Assembly: GCA_903845055.1 (NCBI GenBank)
Contig: CAIMWF010000084.1
Span: 20,329-84,328, forward strand
Direction: 5' to 3'
Length of the DNA stretch: 64,000 nt
Source: an uncultured Bacteroidales bacterium
GTDB taxonomy: Bacteria > Bacteroidota > Bacteroidia > Bacteroidales > FEN-979
The translations under genes were made by a program, and so were the position numbers. The notes under the pieces were generated by a model. The model searched no databases, was not told the origin of the DNA, and saw only the letters and a list, made by a program, of their open reading frames with translations. Positions within the stretch are counted from its first letter, which is position 1. Each line of letters opens with the position of its first letter. Below, piece after piece: positions 9,337 through 17,439 of the stretch.

Positions 9337-10590
9337 TTAAAGCCCCTTTCGTTTCACCGGCATCGTCATGCAGCGGGCTCCCCCGCCTCCCCGTGCCAAT
9401 TCGCTTCCTTCAATGGCAATGACACATTTTTTATATTCATGGATATCCGTGTGTCCCTTGATGACCGATTTCGCCTTGATGATCTCGAAGCCATGACGTG
9501 AGAGTTCGTCGAGGGTGTAGGTGTTCCTCGCATAGCCCATGACCTTCCCGGGGGCTATGGCAAAGAAATTGGCGCCTGAGTGCCATTGTTCACGCTGCTG
9601 GGTCCAGGCATCCTCGGTCCCCCCGCAAATAACAGGTTCAAGGTCGAAGCCAAGCTTGTTCAGTGCCGCCGGGAGGTTGGCTTCATTGAGAATTGAAACA
9701 ACCCTGCCATTTTCAATGATGATATGCACGGTTTGCAATTTATTGGTTTTCAGGATGACCGGCTCATATACCATACACTTGTCGAGGTCGAGAAGGGTAA
9801 AGACCATGTCGAGGTGGATGAAAGACTCGGGTTTGAAAGGAAGCTCCTGGACCAGGATGTGTTTTGACAGTTTCTCCCGTTTGTACCATTCGATCAGGAA
9901 ATCGATCCCCTGCGAGGTGGTCCTGGTGCCGGTACCCACCAGGAGCACGTCCTCCCTGGCAACAATCACATCACCTCCCTCGATGGTGACCCCCGGAATC
10001 TGCGGCCAGTGCACCGGGTTGATGGTCTCTACACCAAAATCGGGATGGTACCTGAAAATCCCCTCCATAATGATCGATTCGCGCTCGCGCACAACACTGG
10101 CCATTTTTGAAATGAGCACCTTGTTGGAAAGGCAAACTGCCGGATCGCGCATGAAAAAGAAATTATGAAGCGGCATCAGTTCATAGCGTCCCTTGCTCAG
10201 GAATTTGGTCAGGTTATCCTTTTCCATGAGAACCCCTTCGATCAGAACGGTTGAGAGATCGGCTGCGGGCAGGTCAAGCAGGAAAGATTCGATGTGCTCC
10301 CGGTTTTCATTCCGGCAGATATTACGCACCAGTTCCATCCTTGCCCCGGGCTGTTCAACCACGGTTTTCAGGAGGTCACCCACTTCGCAGGTATGGGCTA
10401 CCTTCTCCAGGACGCCCTTCAGCTGGCTGTATTCCGACAAACCGATGTTCAGGTTCAGGATATCGCTGTAAAGGGCACGCTCAGCATTTTCAGGAGTCAT
10501 GTTTTCCACTTCAGCCCCCGGTGAATGGATGATCACCGATTCCAGCTCGCCGATCTCGGAGCGGATGTCAACGGATAAATGTTCAGTCAT
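9337..10590 (-). CDS. arcA: Arginine deiminase
   Basis: 417 residues from the ATG at 10590; an ATG three codons upstream is also in frame. The enzyme hydrolyses L-arginine to citrulline and ammonia. Family signatures are all present: FMRDPAV, EGGDVIV, GHTDIHE and the C-terminal GGGGARCMTMP with catalytic Cys407. A -7 box (10607-10614) lies about 17 bases upstream. No ornithine carbamoyltransferase or carbamate kinase is adjacent. Instead rocD lies across the divergent ABC exporter, so arginine may feed ornithine and glutamate metabolism, not the classical ATP-yielding ADI operon; that is inference from context. Confidence 0.95.
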   Translation of the reverse strand: MTEHLSVDIRSEIGELESVIIHSPGAEVENMTPENAERALYSDILNLNIGLSEYSQLKGVLEKVAHTCEVGDLLKTVVEQPGARMELVRNICRNENREHIESFLLDLPAADLSTVLIEGVLMEKDNLTKFLSKGRYELMPLHNFFFMRDPAVCLSNKVLISKMASVVRERESIIMEGIFRYHPDFGVETINPVHWPQIPGVTIEGGDVIVAREDVLLVGTGTRTTSQGIDFLIEWYKREKLSKHILVQELPFKPESFIHLDMVFTLLDLDKCMVYEPVILKTNKLQTVHIIIENGRVVSILNEANLPAALNKLGFDLEPVICGGTEDAWTQQREQWHSGANFFAIAPGKVMGYARNTYTLDELSRHGFEIIKAKSVIKGHTDIHEYKKCVIAIEGSELARGGGGARCMTMPVKRKGL

Positions 10591-10606
10591 GCACGGCAAT
10601 TTTCAA

Positions 10607-10614
10607 CAAATGTA
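10607..10614 (-). promoter_or_regulatory. -7 promoter box for arcA
   Basis: TACATTTG on the minus strand, exact TAnnTTTG match, 17 bases upstream of the chosen ATG. The rest of 10615-10756, between arcA and the ABC gene, shows no gene or clear signal. Confidence 0.45.
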
Positions 10615-10756
10615 ACATTTCCATCGCAGTTATGCCAGCCCTTCCCCTTATGAACTGTACCCGGCACCCTGTTTTTTTTTCCGTTACCGGTGGCATGCCC
10701 TGTACAACAATGTCGGTGATTTTGAGTTTTCCAGTGAAATACCTGACCAGAGATAC

Positions 10757-12532
10757 ATGGAAGTACCAAAACAAAAAATCACCCTGCCAGGACTGCGCAA
10801 GCTCTTCAGGCTATACAGCTATATAAAGCCCTATAAATATGAATATGCCCTTGGCCTGCTGTTCCTGCTTGGTTCGAGCAGCGCCAGCCTGGCGTTTCCA
10901 AAACTGCTCGGGCAACTGGTCGACCTTGGGAACCAGGGCAAACTGGCACAGGAAATCAACCGGATCGCCCTGATCCTGGTGGCGGTGCTGGTGGCCCAGT
11001 CGTTTTTTTCCTATTTCCGGATTTACCTGTTTGTGCATGTCGCCGAAAAAACCCTCGCCGACCTGCGGCAAAGCACCTTCAACCACCTTATCCGCCTGCC
11101 CATGAAGTTCTTCCAGCAGCGCAGGGTGGGGGAACTCAACAGCCGCCTCTCCTCCGACATCACCCTGCTCCAGGACGCCCTCACCAGCACCCTCGCCGAA
11201 TTTCTCAGGCAGCTCATCATCATCATCGGCGGGATTACCCTGCTGATGATCACATCCTTCAAATTAACCCTTTTCATGCTGGCCATCGTGCCGGTGATCA
11301 TGATCCTTGTGGTCTTTTTCGGGCGCTACATCCGCAAATTAAGCAAGGAGGCGCAGTCGCAGGTGGCCGATTCGAATACCATCGTGGAGGAGACCCTGCA
11401 GGGAATCCAGAGCGTGAAGGCCTTTACGAACGAGTTTTTTGAAATGGCGCGTTACCGCACCAAAACCCTCGACATAGCCCACACCGGCATTAAAAACGGG
11501 AAACTGCGCGGCGCCTTTTCTTCGTTTACCATTCTCGGGCTTTTCGGAGCCATGGTCGCCGTGATCTGGCGCGGGGCGGCGATGCTTACCACCGGAGAAC
11601 TCGCAACAGGGCAGCTGTTTTCATTCGTCATTTACTCCATGTTCATCGGCGGAACCATCGGGGGAATGGCCGATGTATTCGCGCGGGTACAGAAATTCAT
11701 CGGGGCTACGGAGGACCTGCTCGAGATCTTTGATGAGGCCGTTGAACCGGTCGGACCACCCGCTGAACCGGAACCAGGCCAGATACTCCTTGGCGGCATT
11801 CGATTCGACGATGTCAGCTTCCATTATCCTTCAAGGCCGGAAATGCAGGTGCTCACAAACATCAGCGTGACCATTCATCCCGACATGCTGGTTGCACTCG
11901 TAGGACCCAGCGGCGCAGGAAAATCGACCTTCGTCTCCCTGCTCCTGCGGCTTTACGACCCGGTATCAGGCCGCATCCTGTTTGATGAACGGAATAATAA
12001 AAGCCTGACCATGACCTCTCTGCGCAGCCAGATGGCGATCGTGCCCCAGGACATCTTCCTATTCGGCGGATCGGTGCGCGAAAACATCGCTTACGGGAAA
12101 CCGGGCGCCACAGCGGAGATGATCGAGGATGCTGCACGAAAGGCCAATGCCTGGGATTTCATCTGCCAGTTCCCCGAAGGGCTGGACACCCTGGTCGGAG
12201 AGCGGGGAACGCAGCTTTCGGGTGGTCAACGCCAGCGGATCGCCATCGCAAGGGCGGTATTGAAGAACCCCAGGATCCTCATCCTCGACGAGGCCACCTC
12301 CTCGCTCGATTCGGAATCGGAGCGACTGGTGCAGGATGCACTAGAAAAGCTGATGAAGGGACGAACTTCCATCGTCATTGCCCATCGCCTGTCAACCATC
12401 CGCCAGGCCGATCATATCCTCGTCCTCAACAATGGCAGCATCGTTGAACAGGGGACCCATGAACAACTGTTAAAGGTGGAAGACGGCCTGTACCGGAACC
12501 TGAGTGAACTGCAGTTTGCAGGACAAAATTAA
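10757..12532 (+). CDS. ABC exporter, fused permease and ATPase (MsbA/LmrA type)
   Basis: 591 residues with the half-transporter layout: six transmembrane helices in roughly residues 30-310, then a nucleotide-binding domain. Walker A is GPSGAGKST (383-391), signature LSGGQ (487-491), Walker B ILILDE (about 507-512), and the switch His lies in IAHRLS (near 543). The protein would work as a homodimer in the inner membrane, exporting a lipid, drug or peptide. It is flanked by arcA and rocD but transcribed opposite to both, so a shared pathway is not implied. It ends convergently with rocD across a strong inverted repeat. Confidence 0.9.
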   Translation: MEVPKQKITLPGLRKLFRLYSYIKPYKYEYALGLLFLLGSSSASLAFPKLLGQLVDLGNQGKLAQEINRIALILVAVLVAQSFFSYFRIYLFVHVAEKTLADLRQSTFNHLIRLPMKFFQQRRVGELNSRLSSDITLLQDALTSTLAEFLRQLIIIIGGITLLMITSFKLTLFMLAIVPVIMILVVFFGRYIRKLSKEAQSQVADSNTIVEETLQGIQSVKAFTNEFFEMARYRTKTLDIAHTGIKNGKLRGAFSSFTILGLFGAMVAVIWRGAAMLTTGELATGQLFSFVIYSMFIGGTIGGMADVFARVQKFIGATEDLLEIFDEAVEPVGPPAEPEPGQILLGGIRFDDVSFHYPSRPEMQVLTNISVTIHPDMLVALVGPSGAGKSTFVSLLLRLYDPVSGRILFDERNNKSLTMTSLRSQMAIVPQDIFLFGGSVRENIAYGKPGATAEMIEDAARKANAWDFICQFPEGLDTLVGERGTQLSGGQRQRIAIARAVLKNPRILILDEATSSLDSESERLVQDALEKLMKGRTSIVIAHRLSTIRQADHILVLNNGSIVEQGTHEQLLKVEDGLYRNLSELQFAGQN

Positions 12533-12591
12533 ATGACGAGTGACGAATGACGGCAACCATAGCTCGTCATTCGTCACTCGTCACTCGTCAC
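12533..12591. repeat. TCGTCAC-word inverted repeat between convergent genes
   Basis: Fills the whole 59-base gap between the ABC exporter and rocD. Left arm 12533-12552 and right arm 12565-12584 pair at 19 of 20 positions, with a 12-base loop; the right side continues as further CTCGTCA units. There is no T-run, so it is not a standard intrinsic terminator. Positions 12566-12588 are identical, over 23 bases, to 38540-38562 after hutH. Confidence 0.85.
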
Positions 12592-13815
12592 CTATTCCAG
12601 TTCCTTGATCGACCGGCGGATAATCTCCACGGCTTGGTGGATCTGCTCCTCGGTGATCACCAGGGGAGGTGCAAAACGGATGATATGGTCATGGGTTGGC
12701 TTTGCCAGCAGGCCGTTGTCGCGCATTTTCAGGCAAACATCCCAGGCGCTTTTACCATTGAATGGTTTGATCACGATGGCATTCAGCAATCCTTTTCCGC
12801 GCACCAGTTCGATGTAGGGTGAGTTGATTTTGCGGAGTTCCGACCTGAAGATCTCACCCATGTTCTGGGCATTTTCGGCCAGTTTCTCGTCGCGTACCAC
12901 CTCCAGTGCCGCCATGGCAACCTTCGCCGCAACCGGGTTGCCGCCAAAAGTCGATCCATGTTCACCCGGGTGGATGCAAAGCATAATATCATCGTCGGCC
13001 AGAACCGCCGAAATAGGATATACGCCTCCCGAGAGCGCCTTTCCGAGGATCAGCACGTCGGGTTTGAACCCTTCCCAGTCGCAGGCAAGCAGGCGGCCCG
13101 TGCGGGCGATGCCAGTCTGCACCTCATCGGCGATGAACAGCACATTCTTCGATTTACAAAGGTCGTATGCCTTTTTCAGGTAGCCTTCATCAGGAACGAA
13201 AACACCTGCTTCACCCTGGATCGGTTCCACGAGGAAACCAGCCACATTGGGATCTTCAAGCGCTTTCGCAAGTTCATCGAGATCGTTGTAGGGGATGGAT
13301 TCAAATCCGGGGGTGAAGGGTCCGAAATCCTTGCGGGCGTCCGGATCGTTCGACATGGAGATCACCGTTATCGTACGACCATGGAAATTGTCGCGGCAGC
13401 AGATGATCTTGGCCTTGTCTTCGGGAATGCCCTTTACCTTGTAGCCCCATTTACGGGTCAGTTTCAGCGCGGTTTCATCGCCTTCGGCACCCGAGTTCAT
13501 CGGCAGAACACGCTGGTAACCAAAATATTCGGTAATGAATTTTTCATAAACACCCAGAACATTGTTGTAAAATGCACGGGAAGTGAGTTCAAGCGTCTGC
13601 GCCTGCTCAATGAGGGCGCCAACGATTTTCGGGTGGCAATGGCCTTGGTTCACAGCCGAATAGGCCGATAAAAAATCAAAATACTGTTTTCCTTCCACGT
13701 CCCACATAAAGACACCCTTTGCGCGGGCAAGCACAACAGGCAACGGATGATAGTTATGAGCCCCGTATTTATCTTCGAGGTCCATGGCCATCTGAGAGGT
13801 TTTTACTTCAATCAT
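12592..13815 (-). CDS. rocD: Ornithine--oxo-acid aminotransferase
   Basis: 407 residues, standard length for this class III PLP enzyme, which moves the delta-amino group of ornithine to 2-oxoglutarate, giving glutamate semialdehyde. Recognisable segments: [14 protein letters not shown] near the N-terminus (typical of OAT), [17 protein letters not shown], the [11 protein letters not shown] region with the PLP Asp, and ILGKALSGG with the Schiff-base Lys. It follows a T9SS protein gene by 20 bases on the same strand and may share its transcript. With arcA nearby it suggests arginine and ornithine catabolism. Confidence 0.95.
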   Translation of the reverse strand: MIEVKTSQMAMDLEDKYGAHNYHPLPVVLARAKGVFMWDVEGKQYFDFLSAYSAVNQGHCHPKIVGALIEQAQTLELTSRAFYNNVLGVYEKFITEYFGYQRVLPMNSGAEGDETALKLTRKWGYKVKGIPEDKAKIICCRDNFHGRTITVISMSNDPDARKDFGPFTPGFESIPYNDLDELAKALEDPNVAGFLVEPIQGEAGVFVPDEGYLKKAYDLCKSKNVLFIADEVQTGIARTGRLLACDWEGFKPDVLILGKALSGGVYPISAVLADDDIMLCIHPGEHGSTFGGNPVAAKVAMAALEVVRDEKLAENAQNMGEIFRSELRKINSPYIELVRGKGLLNAIVIKPFNGKSAWDVCLKMRDNGLLAKPTHDHIIRFAPPLVITEEQIHQAVEIIRRSIKELE

Positions 13816-13835
13816 AAGTGCAGATATTTTTTATG

Positions 13836-14822
13836 TTATTTATTGATTACGAAGGAACCTCCGGTATTCAGCAACTGGTTGCCATCCATTAAACGGTAGT
13901 AGTAAACGCCGCTGGCCAGGTTGTCAAGCAGGATTGTATTTTTAAGCTGCGACACGCGGTATGATCCGGCAATTTTTCCGGCTGCCGTGTATACATCGAA
14001 CGTGCCGTTTTTTACCTCTTTGCTCAGTTCAACATTCATCACACCTGAGGAAGGGTTTGGGTAAAGGTTTACGGCAACTTCCTGTCCCAGGATCTGTTGA
14101 ATCCCCGCAGGGTAATCAAGGCTAAGGTCGTCCACATACATCGTATTGCCGACCTGGCCGATGCTGCCCATGAAATTGATCACATTGAAACCGGCGCTGG
14201 AAACGACCAGGAGGGTCATGGTATCGATCTTGGCGGTGCCTGTATAGGTAATAGGCACATCAAACTGTGTGTATTCAGTTACCGCAGCATGCTGAACCAT
14301 TTTCCCGAAACCGATGGTGTCACGTTTTTTTGCTGAGGTATTCCATTTTGACAGGAGGAGCACCATGGCACAGGAATCGTTGTTCACCGGCTGGAACTTG
14401 TAATAACCTTTGAAATGCAATGGTTTGCAATCAGGACAAGGTTTTCCGAGTAATGCCCTTACCCCTGCAGTTTCCATTACTGCCGTTCCGATCATGCCCG
14501 GAATGAAAATCGTTGAAACGCCCAGGGGGAAATTCGCAGAAACTGCTTTTGCCGCATAAGTGCCCGAGTGTTTATCGGTGGACTTGAAAACAGTAACAGG
14601 GCCCGGGCCTCCCATCGTAAACGGCAGACTGGCAAGTGAATTCAGTGTTCCCATCCAGCTATCTAAATTGGAGGTGCCGATTTCATCGTAATTGAGCTGG
14701 GCATTTACAACAATATTGTGCCAGTTCTCAAAATCCCCGTTCGGGACGTTTGTCTGTGTGTAGGCGGCATTTATAGCGAACACGAGTAATACAACCGTAA
14801 TCAGTTTTTTCATAGAATTCAT
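13836..14822 (-). CDS. Secreted protein with T9SS C-terminal sorting domain, possible carbohydrate-binding N-domain
   Basis: 328 residues. Signal peptide to about residue 23 (MKKLITVVLLVFAINAAYTQ; an ATG at 14813 is an alternative start). The middle begins with a PNGDFENW segment and contains KGYYKF and MYVDDLSLDY, the pattern of Bacteroidota PCMD-like or jelly-roll putative carbohydrate-binding domains. The last 75 residues are a type A sorting domain (NLYPNPSSGVMNVEL through GVYYYRLMDGNQLL). It should be exported through the Sec pathway and then T9SS. Function unknown. Upstream on the same strand lies the TonB receptor. Confidence 0.82.
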   Translation of the reverse strand: MNSMKKLITVVLLVFAINAAYTQTNVPNGDFENWHNIVVNAQLNYDEIGTSNLDSWMGTLNSLASLPFTMGGPGPVTVFKSTDKHSGTYAAKAVSANFPLGVSTIFIPGMIGTAVMETAGVRALLGKPCPDCKPLHFKGYYKFQPVNNDSCAMVLLLSKWNTSAKKRDTIGFGKMVQHAAVTEYTQFDVPITYTGTAKIDTMTLLVVSSAGFNVINFMGSIGQVGNTMYVDDLSLDYPAGIQQILGQEVAVNLYPNPSSGVMNVELSKEVKNGTFDVYTAAGKIAGSYRVSQLKNTILLDNLASGVYYYRLMDGNQLLNTGGSFVINK

Positions 14823-14882
14823 TTTTTAGTTTTAGATATAGATATGAAGTTATTTCCTTTGGGTTCAAAATAAAAAGTTGTT

Positions 14883-17282
14883 TCAGATCTTGTAGATCAC
14901 CTGCAACTGCGTCATCCGCGGGGGCTCAATGGTAAGGGGCCTCAGGGAAAATTCGGTATTCATAAGATTATTTACAATCACCGAAAAGTTAAAACTTTTA
15001 AGAGCATAGCTGATACGGTAGTCAACAATGAAGGTTCCTTTGCTGTGTTCCTCCCTGTATTTCTTGATGCCGGTATTATCAAGCGCATCGTAAAAAAACT
15101 GGTCGATGTTCTTCATGAAACCATAGAAACGTCCGCCCAACCCGGTTGAAAACCTTTTCCAGGTAACCTGGGCATCGGCCTTCAGGGTACTTTGAACCCG
15201 GTACTTGAGAATGTGACCCGACGTGTCGGAGGAGGTATTCAGGTAGGTGAGCGAATGATTGACCTGCTGCGGATTCACGTAAAAGACATAATTCGGGTTC
15301 AATGACTGCGGGATTGAATAGGTATAACCCACCATCACCGCCAGGTTCAGATGCCTGGCAATATCCCCTTCACCTGCCAGAGAGGCGTCAATGCCATAAA
15401 TCCTGGCCGGGCCCGTATTGAAAAACTTAAACCCGGCGTTCTTCTTGGCATCATGGGTATCCAGTCCCCAGTAGCCAAAATTGAATTCAACATAATTGTC
15501 ATAATGTTCATAAAATCCGGCTATATCAAACATGCCGGCAAATTTTCCGACCTTGAACAACTGCTTAAAGCCAAGTTCATAGGAAAGACTGGCTTCGGGT
15601 CCCAGCTTGGGATTCGGATAAAATCCGAAGTTCCCCGAGGTAGTGGTGATGTAACGCTCCCCGATGCTTGGAACACGGTAGCCCTGTCCGACCGACAACC
15701 TGATGTAACTTGATTTTGCCGCCTGGAGGTTGAGTCCTGCCCGAAAGATAGGTTTGCTTTCGGTAAGATCGACCAGGTGATAATATTCATAACGGCCGCC
15801 CACCAGGAGAGATAACCTTTTAAAAAACTTTTTCTCAAGTTGTGCATAAACCGCGAAGTTTTCGGCGGTAAAGGTTCCGTTTTCACCTGTGGTCGGGGTT
15901 CCCGTTGGGGACAATTTTCCCGAAAACACTTTTCCGAATGCATATGAATAGTTATTCATAACGCCGGCCACAAGCATCAGGTCGCTGATTTTTTTAAACT
16001 TGTGCGTATACTGATATTCGTCGTAAACGGTGACGCTCAGGGCAGTCTGGTTGTACAGTCCGTCGGAGTTAAGATAATAGACACGGTTTTTGAACGAATG
16101 GGCGTCCCCGTTTTTCGCATAATATTTGATGAACGGGTCCACATAAAAAGTAAATGATTTGAACCGGGACAAAGATCCGGCATAAGCCCGGTACAGGTTT
16201 GTATCGGCATCACTCCAGAAATAGGCCTCGGCGTATTGCTGGAACATGAAGTTGCCGTTCAATCCGTAGGTAAGCCCTTCAACCTTTTTTGACCGGACCC
16301 TGGTATTGAAATAAAATTTGACCCGGTTGTTGAACTGCCCGGCATTGTATATGGTATCCGGTACTTTTTTGCTCTCGGGTGTGCCCCCGATATACCCCTG
16401 GTCCTTATAATAGCTGATCCCGCCTGCCATATCGATGTTGTCGAACTTCTGCGAATGGGTCAGTGTTATACCGTAAGTCATGGGATTTACACCCGACCAT
16501 GGTGTGGCATAGCTGCGGTCGGGCTTGCTGTACATTCCCCAGAAAGTGGTCAGTTTGGTGGCTGGTTCATCCTTCGGCCAGGCCGTTCTGACATTGATGG
16601 CCCCGTTGATGGCAGAAGAGCCAAAGACCACTGAAGAGGCCCCTTTGACAACCTCGATCTGGTCGACATCATCAATCGGGAGGAGCGCCCAGTCCGGGCG
16701 GCCGGCATCGCCGCGCAACAGGGGGATTTCGTCAACCATCACCATGACCCGCGAACCAAGTCCCGAACTGAATCCGCTTCCGGCACGAATCTGCGGTTCG
16801 TTGTTCACGATCGTTACGCCCGGCATTTTGTCGACAACCTTATCGGCACTCGGCAGGTTGCCTACCTCGATGCTTCTTGCCTTCAAAACCTCGATGGAAG
16901 AGATCGACTCCTGTATCTTCTGTGAATATTTGGAGGCGGATACCACAACGGTATTCAGTTCCTGCGAACTGTTGGTAAGGTTCAGATCAAGATTGTAGTT
17001 TTTTCGTCCGTCGACATGAATATGCTTTTCAAGTTTTTCATACCCTACGGAAGAGATGAAAAGATCATAGTCGCCCTTTTGGAGTTCAAGATGGTACGAC
17101 CCGTTGCTATCGGAAAAAGTACCGGTCGCCTGTCCCCTGATGCCAATGTTGACATAGGGCAGCGGGTCGGATGTTTTCTCATCCGTGATCTTTCCCCTGA
17201 CAACCGAAAATTGCGCGTCGGTCACATACGGGGTGAACAACAGGGAGATGAATATGAGGAAATAGTATCTGATATGCTTCAT
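14883..17282 (-). CDS. TonB-dependent receptor with CarboxypepD-like N-terminal domain
   Basis: 799 residues. Signal peptide to about residue 23, then a carboxypeptidase-regulatory-like beta domain (GKITDEKTSDPLPYVNIGIRG). A plug domain follows from about 120 (MPGVTIVNNEP, VMVDEIPLL, IEVVKGASSVVFGSSAINGAI), then a 22-strand barrel ending in an aromatic C-terminus. It is an outer-membrane importer for an unidentified ligand. It is not the SusC type and has no SusD partner. A -7 box and a strikingly structured 120-base leader precede it, so ligand-responsive or RNA-level control is possible (see findings). It lies downstream of a UbiD gene on the same strand. Confidence 0.93.
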   Translation of the reverse strand: MKHIRYYFLIFISLLFTPYVTDAQFSVVRGKITDEKTSDPLPYVNIGIRGQATGTFSDSNGSYHLELQKGDYDLFISSVGYEKLEKHIHVDGRKNYNLDLNLTNSSQELNTVVVSASKYSQKIQESISSIEVLKARSIEVGNLPSADKVVDKMPGVTIVNNEPQIRAGSGFSSGLGSRVMVMVDEIPLLRGDAGRPDWALLPIDDVDQIEVVKGASSVVFGSSAINGAINVRTAWPKDEPATKLTTFWGMYSKPDRSYATPWSGVNPMTYGITLTHSQKFDNIDMAGGISYYKDQGYIGGTPESKKVPDTIYNAGQFNNRVKFYFNTRVRSKKVEGLTYGLNGNFMFQQYAEAYFWSDADTNLYRAYAGSLSRFKSFTFYVDPFIKYYAKNGDAHSFKNRVYYLNSDGLYNQTALSVTVYDEYQYTHKFKKISDLMLVAGVMNNYSYAFGKVFSGKLSPTGTPTTGENGTFTAENFAVYAQLEKKFFKRLSLLVGGRYEYYHLVDLTESKPIFRAGLNLQAAKSSYIRLSVGQGYRVPSIGERYITTTSGNFGFYPNPKLGPEASLSYELGFKQLFKVGKFAGMFDIAGFYEHYDNYVEFNFGYWGLDTHDAKKNAGFKFFNTGPARIYGIDASLAGEGDIARHLNLAVMVGYTYSIPQSLNPNYVFYVNPQQVNHSLTYLNTSSDTSGHILKYRVQSTLKADAQVTWKRFSTGLGGRFYGFMKNIDQFFYDALDNTGIKKYREEHSKGTFIVDYRISYALKSFNFSVIVNNLMNTEFSLRPLTIEPPRMTQLQVIYKI

Positions 17283-17407
17283 TTTTCGCTGGGTTGGTTA
17301 AACATGTCCAGGTTTCCGGCACAGTCATTCCTTTGATGGAAGCTAAGGTTGAACCCAACTTGAAAAGCAGGGGTTCCTCCCTGCCCGGACCATCCGGAAA
17401 CTTAACC
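17283..17407 (-). ncRNA. Predicted structured leader RNA of the TonB receptor (four-way junction)
   Basis: On the minus strand an outer helix joins 17402-17407 with 17296-17301 (GGTTAA/TTAACC) and 17394-17401 with 17312-17319 (GTTTCCGG/CCGGAAAC), 14 pairs with a 10-base bulge on the 3' side. It closes three hairpins: 17367-17384 (GCAGGG/CCCTGC), 17345-17361 (AAGTTG with CAACCTT, one bulge) and 17328-17341 (TTCC/GGAA). An exclusive alternative hairpin, CCGGA with TCCGG and a 3-base loop, uses 17385-17397. It matches no riboswitch core I recognise. Pairing is read directly; function is inference. Confidence 0.5.
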
Positions 17408-17409
17408 GT

Positions 17410-17417
17410 CAAAAGTA
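17410..17417 (-). promoter_or_regulatory. -7 promoter box for the TonB receptor leader
   Basis: TACTTTTG on the minus strand, exact TAnnTTTG match. It would place the transcript start near 17405, at the very 5' edge of the predicted leader structure. Confidence 0.5.
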
Positions 17418-17439
17418 CAAAATAAATTGTAATAACTCT

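Noticed and set aside
10757..12532. ABC transporter as part of an arginine deiminase operon
   Set aside because: It is transcribed opposite to arcA and rocD and is an MsbA-type exporter, not an arginine/ornithine antiporter.
12533..12591. Ordinary intrinsic terminator
   Set aside because: Hairpin is strong but has no T-run on either strand and is made of tandem words; kept as a repeat.
17283..17417. tRNA or known riboswitch (TPP, cobalamin, SAM) in the TonB receptor leader
   Set aside because: Closing helix is tRNA-like in length, but there is no T-loop or proper arm order on either strand; CTGAGA (TPP), B12-box and SAM-I core sequences are missing.
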